DNA of 64,000 bases from Chamaea fasciata (taxonomy: Eukaryota > Chordata > Aves > Passeriformes > Sylviidae): the NCBI GenBank assembly GCA_029207755.1, contig JARCOQ010000003.1, positions 42,676,144 to 42,740,143 of the forward strand, read 5' to 3'. Of the stretch, positions 11,633 to 24,600 are shown piece by piece (the stretch's first letter is position 1; each line of letters opens with the position of its first letter). The notes under the pieces are model-generated. The model was not told the origin of the DNA, ran no database searches, and saw only the letters and a list, made by a program, of their open reading frames with translations. The position numbers were made by a program, and so were the translations under genes.

Positions 11633-13388
11633 AAGGAAGATAACTGCAAAGCATTTTATTTAAAAATTAAAAAATCAGAAACTACAAATATTTAGGCTTT
11701 TCCCACACCCCACCTTTCTTCTCAGAAAGAGTTTAAATGACTGAATATTGTGTGTTTTCCACAAAATAGAGGGATTTTGGTAAGACCATTAATAGACATT
11801 TAATTTTAACAAGTTCCACTATAAACATTTCCCTGAAATTCACCAGGGAGCCAGGATGTTATCACTTTAGGAGCACTGCTTGGCTCTGTGGCATGCTATG
11901 ATTCTACATAATGACCTAATAGGCCTCACTGGCAACAAGCTGGCACCCTGCCATGGGCATGAGAAACCACCCTCCAGCCTGGAGCACGAGAAAACCTGCA
12001 AATAATGCCTCCTGATTTCCCAGCTAATAGAACAGCATGGATTAATGTGGCTGCAGCCATCTCATGCAAATAAGGCTTGAAGTAAAATGCCTGAGCCTGG
12101 ACTTTACTACTGATGGTTGATTTTGTCACTCCAATCACCCAGAAATGTAACTAGGGAGTTGCTTCTTTGCACCATCTGCAAAATGAATGAAGGTTCACCT
12201 ACCATTCATTTAAAAATACAGTGGTTCAATATTGCTTTTTGGTTGTCATTTGATAAGTAGTAGTTCTTATTTGGGAAAAAAAAAACCTAAAAAATGTCTG
12301 AAGTAATGTTATAGGTAGTGACATTTTCTTCTTTGTTTTTTTTTTTTTCAGGTAATGGTTTCTGTGAAATTCTTCATGAAGAAGGGATATTTCAATTTAC
12401 TTTTATTTTACTTTTATTTTGAGACTTTTCATTAAGCTCATGAAGATATTTTCTGTCTTAGTAGATTAAAAGAGGAAGAACAGTATTAACTGAATTTGTC
12501 ATCATTTTACCCTTGCTCTCAGATCTGTAACGCTCTGCAAGTCTTGTCTTCATTTCCAGGGCTTCTGATGGAAATTTCCCTTTGAAAGTGGATCATATCA
12601 GTAGTGACTTTCTTACTTGTCACTTGCTGTTTCTGATTCAAACCAAAACAACAAAGAAGAATTTTTGCTTGAAAATTATCAAGAAAAATACAAGCTCTCC
12701 TTAATCTGTTAAAAAGGCACACTGCTCATTTTGCAGGCTTTGGAGTCCTGCTCATCCAGGCTGGCCCCTAACAATAAACTCTCTTTTCTAGTCTAGAGAA
12801 ACAGCAGGAACCTGGCTCCAGTCTCACCAAGCCTGGTAGTAGAACCAAACAAAACCACAGCCTGACCTGTGAAAATAGACAGCCAGCTCTACAAACACAA
12901 AAGATGACTGTTTTTGTTGAAGAATGATCATTCTGATTACTTGCAGCACACACTTTTCATATGGTTTGGAGTTTTTTCCTAATGATGCTAACAATAGCAT
13001 CATATAAGTCTTCTTTACATTAAGTTTATTTGTAAATTAAATAAACTGAAAAGAAAAAAAAGCAAAGCAATAAAAAATTAAGACAACAAACAATTAGGAA
13101 AATAGGAAGAAGAGAGATGAATAGAAGTATTTGTCTGGAAGCTAGAAAAAGAGGGAGATAATTGACAGTCTTCATTTACTAATAAGATTTCTGATTATGA
13201 AACCAGAAACCTCTGGCTATTTTAGTATAGATGTAATTTTCATGGCTAAAAGCATCCTTTTGCCTTTTGTCACACATTATTTGAGGCCCAAATGAGCAAA
13301 ATCAGTCAAAATACTTCTCTAGTCAGTGGACAAACACCCACCAGATGAATTTTGCCAGTGACTGCGCCAGATGTATTAACTTTACAGG
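11633..13388. other. AT-rich non-coding stretch
   Basis: This segment is richer in A and T than the rest of the window, with many short A and T runs. It includes T13 at about 12336-12348 directly followed by CAGG, which looks like a splice acceptor, and a 9-bp hairpin with a 4-nt loop (ATGATGCTA 12982-12990 with TAGCATCAT 12995-13003). Open frames are 60-70 codons and unrecognised. I see no gene. Confidence 0.6.
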
Positions 13389-13432
13389 GGGCAGACTAGT
13401 CCTAATCAGTCACTTTTAGGACTAGTCTGCCC
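13389..13432. repeat. Perfect 17-bp inverted repeat with 10-nt loop
   Basis: The arm GGGCAGACTAGTCCTAA (13389-13405) is matched exactly by its reverse complement TTAGGACTAGTCTGCCC (13416-13432). The loop TCAGTCACTT is 13406-13415. The stem ends sharply: G opposite A outside, T opposite T inside. Under equal base frequencies, a 17-bp perfect stem with a loop of 20 or less is expected fewer than 1 in 10,000 windows of this size. The same 10-nt loop sequence recurs at 13526-13535, and its complement AGTGACT lies on both sides (13367-13373 and 13517-13523). The stem is shorter than a usual pre-microRNA. It might be a recent template-switch product, a small palindromic insertion or a cis element; nothing shows which. 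Confidence 0.92.
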
Positions 13433-13516
13433 ATCAATCACTCAGCATCTCTGAGCTTGTCTTTTCCACCTGAGAGAATACAATAAGCCATTCACTCTTC
13501 TCTTACATCACCCTGC

Positions 13517-13534
13517 AGTGACTTTTCAGTCACT
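13517..13534. repeat. 7-bp hairpin sharing the neighbour's loop sequence
   Basis: AGTGACT (13517-13523), a TTTC loop and AGTCACT (13528-13534) form a small hairpin. Its right half repeats the loop of the 17-bp hairpin 110 bp upstream, so in a single strand its left arm could pair with that loop. A stem this short is common by chance; only the shared sequence makes it worth recording. Confidence 0.6.
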
Positions 13535-16500
13535 TGCCACCTGGGAAGCTTTTTATTTTAATAAATAATAAGGATCAGGATAAGCAAGCATGTAAGGTTT
13601 CAGTTAAATATTTAAAAGGCCAGTGCTGTGGCTGCTGCAGACTATAGCCACTTACCAGGGTCCTTTAATGACAGTTTTTATTCACAGAAGATATGCATGA
13701 GAATATATATGACATTGCCCTGACTGCTTAAGAAAATCTCTGTGTTGATCGCACGGTAGCCCTGAGATTTTTATCATTCAAACTTAAAAAACTGATAGAA
13801 AGACTCCTACAGCAACATCCTACACCCACTCACTTGGCACTTAAACAGTAATAGGTCCTTTGCTGACAAGTGGTAATCTTCCTCTCCCCATGGCATCTCT
13901 GCCAGACCTCATCATTGGAGTACACAGGTGCTTATTTTGCATGGAAAAAAAAAGACAAAACAATCCATCAAATGGATTTTATCAAACTTTTTTTTTCCTG
14001 GGCCTCAACCAAACACATGAGATGTGTACCTCAGAAGGCAACAGTTATGGAGAAATCTCATGGATAAGAGGAAATTTCCCTCCCCCGCAACACTCACAGC
14101 ACTGCCGTACTCCAGCCCAGAGTGCAGCCTGGGCTAAGAGCCTTGTGCTCACCCAGTCCCTGACACAATCCCCTTGGCCCCTGGGGGAGTTTTGCCCAGG
14201 AATGAAGGAACTCACCCTAGCAGTGTTATGAGCATCCCCACTGCCTCTGGAGTTTGGTTATGGAGCTGCCTTTCCTGTGCCTCAGCTTGCAGTGGCAGAT
14301 GAAACATCCTGCTGGGAAAGAGCAAGCGCAGAGTAGCTCTCTGGAGTGCCACATGAGGTCTAATGTTCATTATGAAGACATCAAAATGGAGATGTTTCAG
14401 AAGCGTGACTGTACCATAGCCGTGGGTGAGCAACAGGGGCCCTGTGATTCCTGTAACGATGGCCTTGTGGCTGTTGCACTCTCTACTGTCATCTCAAAGG
14501 CAGTGTGCAAGTCCTGTGTGATGGGGAACATCTTCAGCTCACAGTCCTAGGCAGCAGCTGCGGTGATACAGACAACAAACCAACAGAAGGAAGAGAGAAT
14601 AATGGTGATCTTTAATGAGATTTTCTGTGGTTAAATTTTTTGTGGTCCAACAAAATTTGGAACAAAAGAGAATGAAAAATCAGACAAGTCAGGTCGTCCC
14701 AAGGCATCAGATGCTACCACAAGCCATTTCAGCTTTGCTTACATAATTTTATTGTCAAGCTCAGGATGATGTTAGGCTTGTACATATGTAACACAGGGGC
14801 TTCCTGTTCCCAGTTCATGGCTCCATTAACCAGTGACATAAATTCATATGCTAAGGGAGAAAAATGAGATATTAAGGATTAATAAGGATTAGGGGTGGAC
14901 TAAAGCAAAATTTAAGCTCATACCCCATTTCAAGCCTGCAGTTCAAATCCTTCTCTCTTCCTGGTCAAATCTGAGTGCCCCGGGTTCTGACATCTGCAGT
15001 ATCTGACTGCAAACCCTCACTGTTAAGTTTGGGAGGATCTGTAGCTGTATGGGCGGTGTGCTCCTGTCTGAAAAGAAATATCCAAAAGAACCCCATTCAG
15101 GGTTCTAGTGGAGTCTTGTTCTCTGATATAAAATCTATTTGACAATTTGAGACACCCAGGCACACTCTTTTTTTGGTGTTGCTCAGCTGTCCCATCAGCA
15201 GAGAGGGAGGCTGTAATTTTACGCAGCAGCTCATCAGGTTCCCAGCTATCACCTACCAATTAATCTACCACAGACCTCTCGCTTGGAGCCTTGTTTCCAG
15301 AAAAGGGCTGCCAGTTTTTCTGCCTTTTGGTTATACCTCCTTGAGGAGCAATCTAACCTGAGAAAGGATTTTTCATGCCCAGCAACGTAAGCATCTTCAG
15401 TGGGGACATATGAATCAGTAACCTCAGCTGTATTCCCAAAATGCTCTTCAGAGTTAAAGGCTTGGGTAGTTTGATTGCATTACATTCCTGTCCCTGTCTG
15501 CCTTTTTGCACAGAAGGCAAGAAGAGCAAGCAGCACCACCTCTGTTGAACTCTGGAGCCAAAACCAGGGACAACAAAACTACCCTCAAGACATCCACAGC
15601 ACAGTTGTCCGTAGGAAAGCAGCTGAGGAGTGCTACAGCGATGGAGGTCTGTAGCACCATGCACTGGAGAAGATGGAAGGGTTGCCAGAGAGGTCCTGGG
15701 GGAGCTTGAGGGGAAGCATGGTGCTGTGGAGAGGAATGAGAGTTGTCAGGAGGGGCAGGAGGAGGAACCTTCCTTGCCTTGCTGCAGAGGACAGTGGTGG
15801 GAAGAGCAGCAGGGATGGCTGCAGGGACATTCTGGGATCAGTCAGCAGGGAAATCCAGGAGCATACCACTGCTCTGCTGTGCTGTCTGTGATGCTGAGGA
15901 AACCCTCCAGTCCTGCAGATGTTGTGCTGGAGCAGCAAATACCCACACAGCACCTGGAGTCCAGTGTGGCCTCCCACCCGAGCCAGTGCTAACCTTTGGG
16001 CTCCCAGCCCTCCTCCAGCCATGTTCCCTCTCTGCTGCTACAGCAAGCCCATTGTCCTGTGCAGCTGCTGCCAGGCAGGTCATCTGGTTAAGGATATCCC
16101 CATCCTGAGTGGTTTGGGATCAGGATACCCTCCCTGAGATCAAAATGCCCCTACCAGTGCTTTGCAGAGGTGTCCTGAAATTCTGTGGCAAGCACAGCCT
16201 GCTGTCTGAAGGAGAGCTATTTAGCCTCACTGCTCATTTATAATCAGAAAGACATATGTTCGCCCGTGTCACACTGAATGGAGCATGAGGAGCCATCAGG
16301 GTGCACGCAACCACCCCCTGCCTACTCTGCCAGCTGGGGGATACCAGACACGGTGTGCTGCTGGGCATGGATGCAGAATGAGATCCTGAGGAGGATGCAG
16401 AATAAGGAGCCACTGAGTGGAGACCTCATTTCTGATCCCTGGGGAATTTCATGCTCCATCGGTACCACAACCTCATGCGCAGATGAAATATTATGCGGCA

Positions 16501-18559
16501 CAAGAACCCCTTCATCGTATCAATTAAGGCAAGGAAGCTTGAACAAAGCCCTTTCTGTACTCCTGCCCAACAGCCCCGCTGCTTCACAGGGTGAATGCCA
16601 CAAACTAAACTTCATGACTGAAGACTTTTGGTAGAAGATGAATTTCATGCCTTTCCCAGGCTGGCTGAGGACTCATTCGTGGGGCTGTCAGAGAGCTAAC
16701 CTTTCCCTGTTAATCTGTTCTCCATCGTAACAACGGTACAACAAAGCAGAAGCACTCTTGGACTTAAAACCAAGAATACATTAAAAGGCAGAGTATAAAC
16801 TGCCTTTCTGCAGAGGCAGTGAGCAGCCAGCACTGATAATGATATTGAAAGTGGGGATTAAGCAGCAAAGCGCTGAGGGAGCCAGCATATGGCAGCCCAT
16901 TGACCTGTCCCATATGCAGCAGCTATTGTTCCCTCCCCACTGTCCCACAGCAGTCTACTCAGGCTTTTTTGTGGCACGAGGGCTGGGGCCAAGGCTGGGA
17001 TCTGCTAAAACTTGACATTTACACATGAATTGCGCAACACTGCTGCACAGAGAGCCAGGGTGACCTGTGCCACTAAGCAGTGCCTTGGTAATGAGGCTCA
17101 GCAAGAAAAATAGACCGGCAGCAGCATTGGGAAAGTCGGTCTGGGTATGCTGGTAGAGAGAGCCTTATAGGAGCACTTTCTGGCTTCATGCTTTTTTGGG
17201 CAGTGCGGAGTTGGGTAGGGTCTGATTTAACTGCTGAAGTGCTGGGGGTTAAGCATGACTGGCAGAGATTGTAGGAAATTAATTTCCACACTTGCAGGCT
17301 TTTTCACTGAGCAGGAGAATACAGAAATCTTCACCCTACAAAAAAAAAGCAGAGCAGTTTCTGATATGGGCTTGCCCTCAGCTCTGGGAACCAGCCATGG
17401 CTGTTTCTTTGGCTCCTGGCTGAATGGTGAGAGGATCAATCCAAATCACCATTGCAATTGCACATGAGAAGATGGTGGTTGCAAAGCCCAAACCAGACCT
17501 TCACCCAGGACCCACTGGGCTGGAGTGTCTGATGTGGAGCGGTCAGCTCCCACACATTGTGAGGAATCACTCGACCAAGTGATTCGTGAGCAAGTGCCCT
17601 CGCCGGGGCACTGCTGCAGTGTCAGGGCCTGGGCTGAGCCTGACCACAGCGTTCAGCCCCGCTCCTCCTCTGCCTCCCCAAAGCAAGCAGCCCCTCCGTT
17701 TGTCACCACAGCTCATATCCGTCACTGATGACACTGTCCAGGGAGCTGCACCTCTCTCTTGACTGTGCTGTGGGCTGCCCCAGGCAGGGGGTAGAGCTAC
17801 AGCTGTTTCAGCTGCCCCTTCAAATTACCAGGGCTCCCCACAGCCACCAAATGGCAGGATTTAAGGTGACAGCATCAGAACAACAAAATCCAAACACAGA
17901 TGAACCCCGTGAGCAGGCACATGCCTTTCCTCAGAGAGCTATTTGCTCCTACTCAACTGACTGGTAGGAAGAGACCTCATAGGCGGAATTGGATTCCACA
18001 TAATCCTCTATGAAAAATGCATTAATATGTCCCGCTCCCTGTAGTTGTTCCTGGCAGCTTTCATGCTGTAGGACCGCCAAAGGACTCCCAGATTAATTTA
18101 AATGATACAGCTATTTTTAAATCCTACAAGCCATTAATCCCAAATATGTTTTTTAGCCAGAACTCTACACATTTATTTGATTTCTATCTAAAGCCATAAA
18201 CTAAGCCTTGCTCATTGATGAGATTTCAAAATTCTTGAGCCAAGCTTGAACTACTAGGCATTTTAAGAGCTTTTGGAACATGTTTTTTATTCGGAGCCAC
18301 CTTTGACCGAATTTTTCCAACAGCCTTTCATCATATACTGGGAGCCCCACTTCCCCCTTATGCTCTCACAGCAGTTAAGCCAAAATTGCCACAAGTAAAA
18401 GGTCATGCACATCAAGGAAAGAAAAGATGTCCTCCTGTCATAAGATAATATTAGTCATCATGACCTGGATTTTTCTGTGAGTCACTGGATATTAGGATAA
18501 ACGCTTGTGGCTAAGCACAGAAGTGGGCATCCAGGGTGGATGAGCAATCTTCATTTTCA
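13535..18559. other. Non-coding stretch with two possible conserved blocks
   Basis: No gene is recognised. Positions 15500-16140 carry many overlapping open frames (67-129 codons) on both strands in a more GC-rich segment; several frames open at once on both strands indicates composition rather than coding. Positions 16440-16920 and 18000-18420 read like conserved non-coding DNA (balanced composition, homeodomain-type TAAT cores, isolated CpGs) and are listed as observations. A small 8-bp hairpin, AAAGGCAG with CTGCCTTT, lies at 16784-16807. Confidence 0.5.
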
Positions 18560-18672
18560 TAAATCTTTGAAATTTGACTGGACATTACTCTAGGCAACCT
18601 GGTCTCACTGACCATGCTTTGAGCAGCTTCATCAGCTGCAGGTTGAGTCCCATGCTGGAAAGGCTTCTATCC
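18560..18672 (+). mobile_element. Worn CR1 LINE 3'-end fragment
   Basis: The run 'aaatctttgaaatttgactggac' (18561-18583) resembles the CR1 'tttcaagacttgactggac' step. It is followed by 'ctaggcaacctggtctcactgaccatgctttgagcag', which follows the CR1 order 'gagcaacctggtctgactgaccctgctttgagcag' closely, then a worn 'ggttggactag' segment (ggttgagtcc, 18641-18650). The final tail is lost. There is no coding capacity. It resembles the copy at 57545-57705 in subfamily style. Confidence 0.65.
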
Positions 18673-21539
18673 CAGGGGAGACAGAGAGCACAGAGATGGC
18701 GCTTGCATGAAGCTCACACAACATCACATGCACTACACAAGTCCTGTTGGGGGGCAGAACATGCTGGCATGGCCAATACTCTCAAGGTCATACAGCTTAA
18801 GCTGGAGCTTATACATATCCCTTCTGTGCCCTGCCTGCCAGAGCTTTGCCTGCAGTGTACACTGCGGATATGGTTTTCCTTGCTGAGGCCAAAGTGCAGC
18901 GTAGGAACAGAAACACGATGAGATTTTCTTTGTGAATTCCTGATGAGACAGGCTTAATTTTGGAAAATTTTGGAAGAAGCAAGAAGAAGCATTTAGCAAT
19001 CACTGTGATGGTTTCTATGCTGTCCGCCTGCCTCAAAACTATCCTCTCACTCTGAGTCCCATTCTATGCCCTGCCTAAACCATAATCTCTCACTTTCATT
19101 GTCTGACCTGCCTTTCCACCCTCTTTCTTCCTAAAAGAAATCACATCTGATTAAAACCAAATGAAGTCCCCAACTTCCAGGCCACTTTGTGGAGTGAAGT
19201 GGCAGAGGGAGACTGTTCCTGCTGCCCACCATGCCATACAGGGCCGGCAGGGATGCTTGGGTACCACCAAGATCAGCTGCACTGATACCACAGGAAGGGA
19301 GGGGTCTGCACTGCACAAGACCAGGAGCTGCAGGCACCAGGACCCACCCAGAAACATGCACAGGATAAAAGTGAGAACAAAGAAACCTGATAAAACCAGT
19401 GGGGAAAAAGACGGCTTCACGGAAAGACAGTCACAAACTGTGGCCAGTGAAATACTCTCCTTCAAATCCTGGGGCTGAAAACAAGTCAAAGGCTGCTTGG
19501 GCTCCCCCAGTGCTGCACTTCTCGGCTGGGGTGAGTGCAGGGAGCAAAGCCTTTATGTGATTTATCCATTACATACTGAATTAATCCAAAGGCCAGCCTG
19601 TCCTGTGAGCACCGAGGACCTGTCAGCAGCTGAATGGGAGCATTGTGCGTCAGCTGCTGCTGTCAGAAACCGGGTCCGCAGGCAGCAGCCATCTGCAACA
19701 GCTCTCTTCTGGCAAGGAGCACTGAAATTGCTCACTCCCTTGGTGGCATGCAGACCCCTGTATCTTTGTCCTCCCCTTGTAGGGAGGGCTTTTCACCAAG
19801 GTCTGTACTGCAGGAGGCAGGGGCAAAAGAGACTTCTTAATGGGAAAGAGGCAAGATCCCAGCAGCAGAACAAGAGAAAGCAAGGCAGGGCCCTTGCTAC
19901 GTGGCCTTAGAGAATGAGTGTGAAGGCAAGAAAAACAAACCCATGTAACGAATCCAGGCCTTTGGAGGGGTCACATAAACTTTTGGAAAACAACTGATCC
20001 CTTGAAAACTTTTTCTTCAGAAACAGCTGGGCTGAAGTTGTCGTGTTTCTTTGGTTTTTGAATATTGGGACAGCAGATGAACATGCTCAAGCCTCCAAAT
20101 CAATGTACTGGAGGTGGATTTGATGAGTAGAAGCTCCACGGTTTTGTCCTTCTTTCACCCCAAGTTTTACACTGCGTTACTTCAGATGATTCTTGTCAAG
20201 CCTGATGTGCACCATGAGGGGACAAGAAGAACCAGGTCCTTGGGGACTCTTTGCTTGTGTCTCCTCTGTAGCTGAGTTGATGCAGCAGGCTGCACTGGAA
20301 GGGAAGAGCACTACCTGGAAAAAGAGATTAGTGGGGAGACTATTCTTGCTGTAACTCCTTTGAACTAACAGGGGTCACACCACAGATTAGTTTGGATCAT
20401 TTTTTTTACTTGACCATCATTAAAAAGGAAGGTCGCTCAGGTTTGAGACACTGCACCGAGACACAAAGACACTGCATCCTTTGTAATGCAAATGTGTTTT
20501 CTGCTTCAATAGGCTTCAGAGAATGATGGACAAAAAAACATTGTACAGAGATGTCTGTGGCTTCACTCTTATTCTTCTGTGATGTGCAACTTCAAAAGAA
20601 AGCATTTTAATTTGACAGATGGACATTTAATCATAAATAATAATGTACACTGGTTCTTAAGTCAAAAGCACATGGCACCTCTGTACCTGTAGCCACTCTC
20701 CCTAACAAAGGAAGCCTCCCTTCTTCCAGATCATCCAGCCCATTTCATTTTCCATCTCCCCAGAAAAGACGCCTACCCTTCCAGGCAGATCCACCCAGCA
20801 GAGCCCTGCAAGCGCCTGTCACTGCTTGCATGGCAGGCTGCAGGGTGGTGAGAGATGTGTTTATCGGTGTGGGGTCCACTTCAGGAGCTTTGAAACTGCC
20901 CTGAAAACTGCTTGAACACATCTTGCCTCCTAATTGCTACAGATGGAGTAGGAAATGTTATTTTAAGTGTTAAGTGAAGGGCTTGTCCCGAGTGGAAATA
21001 CTATGATCTCCGTGCTACAGCTGGTTTTAGCCTGTTTCCCTGAGTAAACAAGGTTTGTAGGATCAGGCTTTGCGAATTCATTTGCCACTATCTACCGCCA
21101 ATAGTTTTTCAACTCATTGTCCAACCATGTTGACAGGACAGTGGAGTTTTAAAAGCTGTCGTTTTTCTTCTAGGTTATGAAAATTAACTATGAAGCAATG
21201 GAAAAAAAAATCCTGTCAGTGTTTCCCCAGGTGAAAGGCTGAAAATCTGAGCTCTAATAGACATCAAATAACTGTGCTAGGAAGGGTGGAAGGGAAAGGA
21301 TGAAAGAGACTGTGAGAAAGACAATTTATTCTATAACTCCCTGGACCACTACAAACACCTTCCCTTATGACTAGCCTCTGCAAGAAATGATTAGCAAAAA
21401 AATCCATCTCTTCCCACTACAGACCCAAAAACAGTGGCTAAGTTTTCAAAAGAGCACCCATGCTGCCTAAAAAATTGGCCAGAGTCAGCATCCCAGAAGC
21501 CACTGGATGCTGAGAACTCTGGAGGGTTCACCCTGCCAA
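18673..21539. other. Non-coding stretch, nothing distinctive
   Basis: Overlapping frames of 105-137 codons at 19151-19910 exist on both strands, and none is recognised. No repeat tail or microsatellite of note. Positions 20400-21250 are AT-richer and have almost no open frames. Confidence 0.6.
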
Positions 21540-21621
21540 GGGAGTGGAGCTTCCCTGAAACTCTCTAGCTGAGCAATCCAGGGAGCAGAGCTCCCCTGAA
21601 ACACCCTGGCTGAGCAGTGCA
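21540..21621 (+). repeat. Imperfect tandem duplication, 2 x 41 bp
   Basis: Copy one (21540-21580) and copy two (21581-21621) are the same length and differ at 8 of 41 positions by my alignment (about 80% identical). Each runs from GGGAG through 'ccctgaaac' to 'gctgagca'. No third clear copy flanks them. It is an old local duplication with no known function. Confidence 0.85.
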
Positions 21622-24600
21622 AAACAGCCTGGGGGCACTTAGCCACAGCACCTCACCATGTTCTTAATGGCCCTGTTGTGATACAGGTTCTTTCAGAATA
21701 TAAAGTGGTATGGGGACACTTGAAGGAATTGTAAGGTTTGGCTTGCTCTGAAGTCTTGAAGAGATTAATTTTCTTTCGGAGCACTTGCCTGCTAGGCATT
21801 GCCATTCCACAAGGGAGAGTGAAAGCCCTGGCCCTCCACTCACCAGAGGAAACCTGCTCATCCTATAGAGGAGAAACAAACACATGGTGATGCCAAATAC
21901 AGGGACCTGCAGACCCATTGTTTCCCACAGCTCAGCTCAGTGCCCCAGCAAAGACATAACTCAGTTTCCTTCCTCTTCAGAGCCTTCATTCCTTCTCTTG
22001 CCTTTGCCACCTTTGCAGGACGTGAGCATCAGAAGGCACACAGGCACTGTCTCAGTAGCAGCATTGGGACAGTGGTGGCGATGAGGGCACTTTAGCACTG
22101 GCCTTACAGACTTGATGGAAAAAGAGAACACAAAATACTGTGCTCTGTCATTCCCTTCTAGCACACTGTGTTTTCTGTCACTAAAAATTAGAAATGTAGT
22201 GTATGTTCACCCATTGCTGTGGAGCTTAAACAGAGCATCACTACCAGACCATGGGATAGAAAATATTGTGTCTGGCGTGCAGAGACCACAAGCCAGTGTT
22301 TGCTCATGTCCACCTGCCCAGGGCCCTCTGCTGTGGCTTGTCTCACATTTGAATAATGAGGCTCCCTAGGGCAGTGACAATCTTCCAAGGTCATGCTTGG
22401 CACAGTGGAGCTGCAGTTGGGATTGGGTGTTACAGCAATAATAGGGAATATAGAGATGCAATATTAAGTTGACACAGGACAAACAGAAGAAGGATGGGAC
22501 TAAGACAGGGTCTGTGTGCAGCATCAGGAAAAAAAAGGGGGCTTTTTCATATCAGGATCTGCCCAAACCTGTTCATGTGGGCTCTGCTCCTGTCTTTCCC
22601 TTCAGAAGTCATTCAGCTTCTGAGAGTTTCCACAGATGGACAACATACACTTTTTAAGGATGAATTTACAGCGAAGTGGTGAGGCAGTGACAACCAGAGA
22701 AATTTAGGCTGTGGACTGGGAAGGATGTGTGAGGCCAGCCTCAGCCTAGAGCTGAGATTCATTTTGGAAGGCACTATAAAACCACATGATTTGTGCTTGC
22801 AAGAAGCCTTTTTTTCTGGTTTTAAAGGATTTAATCCAAGTCTGGGTCATGTTTTCTAGGCAGTCTGGAGATATTCCAGGGGATTCAATTTGTGATATTA
22901 GCGCTCACTTAATACTGGGGCTATGTGTCCAGCAGACAGGAAGCACCCTGTAATATATCGGGTCTGTGTTTAGAAACAGACTGAAGAGATTTAGAAATTC
23001 TGTGGATTTGCCTGCTTTTGAAGTCGAATCAGCTCAAGCCAAAAAACTTTGAATGCAATCTGTAAAACCATTTCAGGGCTTTGCATCACTGTCATGGGCT
23101 TAAGGGAAGCCCAGGAATAGCTCTTCCTCAAAGTGACAGGCTGCTGCAGGCAGGCTTTGGCTCCAAAAAGTCCTAACCAAGCACGTACACCTCTGTAACT
23201 GTAGGAGAAATTCGGATTTGCCTCTTGATGGAGACTCAGTTCAACAGGGTCTGGCAATCCTTGTAAACTATTCCTGGGCTGAAACTTGCAGCACTGCCTC
23301 TCCTCCTTACCCTGATGCCACATCAAGGGGGAAAACATCATTTTACCTGTTCCCTTTGCGCATGTGAGCAACACATTCACAGCAGGAGTGGCAAATTTGT
23401 GACAAATAATAGCCTAGGTGGAGCACCATGTCCACATGCATGATGCTTCATCACTCACTGAACGGACATTTGCTTCTCTCACTGCTGATCTGAGCCTGCA
23501 AGCCCTGGCACCTCATGGCTGCTGGGGACACAAGGGACACAAGCCATGGGGCTCTGCCGGACAAGGAGCAATGGGGCTTGTGGCAAAGCCAGCCTGAGGG
23601 CATGGGGCTGCAGGGGTTGTCTTCTGAATTGAGCTCCTCCACAGGAGGAAAGGCCCTTACCACAGCTGTGATATTCCTGGACTAGAATGAGGGACCGTGA
23701 AAAGTTTCCCTAGCTGTACGTGCTGCAGCTCGCATGTCTCCCTCTGCGTGGTGACACCACTGTCCTTCCGGTCACCAGCAGAGACGGGGCCTTGCAGCAG
23801 GGCTCTTGCACAGCTGGGCAATGGCACTGGGGGCCACTTCCACTCCACAAGCCCCCCTGGACTGGACAAAAAAAGGAGGTTCTTTGTTGTCTCCCTTTGT
23901 GTTTTGTGTCACAAACCTTACATTACACTGCTGCACGTTCAAACTCTTATGTTGAGTGTGGTGGAGAGGAGCAGTGGGAATGACACAACGGCAGGAGGGG
24001 AAGAGGCATCGCCCAACAGTGCAGCACAACATGGTCCTCATCATCCAGCTCCCTCTCATCTCCCTTTCTCCTTCTCTTTCTCACACATGCACAAAGAGGT
24101 TAATATTTGGGTTTTTTTTTAAAAAAAAAAAGGCAAGCAGAGTAATTTAAAACACACATTTTGCAGCAAACCACTGTTCAGTGTAAACAAAGCATTAAAC
24201 TGAAAAGATCCATATGCACTCGTTATCAGTTATTGCATTTTTTAAAAGAAGGAAATCTAATACATTTAAAATAAACCCATAGCATGAAACAAAATAAACT
24301 ATGGTCTTGGTTAGTTTGGTTTGATTTTTTAATTTAATGAGGAAAAGAGCCCTGTGATAAAGTAATCCTTTCAGAAGGAAAGGCCTGGCCAATGGTGAAC
24401 ACATCAGCCACATGTTGAGGGAAGATTAAAGCCTAACAAGACTCTTTTTCCCACAGTTTTTGAACCCTTGCAACATTTCTGTGCTTAGGATAGCTCAGAA
24501 CATCTTTCTGGACAGAGGCCCCAGACTCTCCACAGCTCTTTGCAGAGAAGCGCTGTAAAGACGACTGACAAGTCCATAACACTTAGGAGTGGCGGAGACC

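Noticed and set aside
15919..16137. Possible retroviral zinc-knuckle remnant (peptide around CSCCQAGHLVKDIP)
   Set aside because: Only two of the four metal-binding positions of the C-x2-C-x4-H-x4-C pattern fit, and no other gag, pol or LTR sequence surrounds it. Chance resemblance is more likely.
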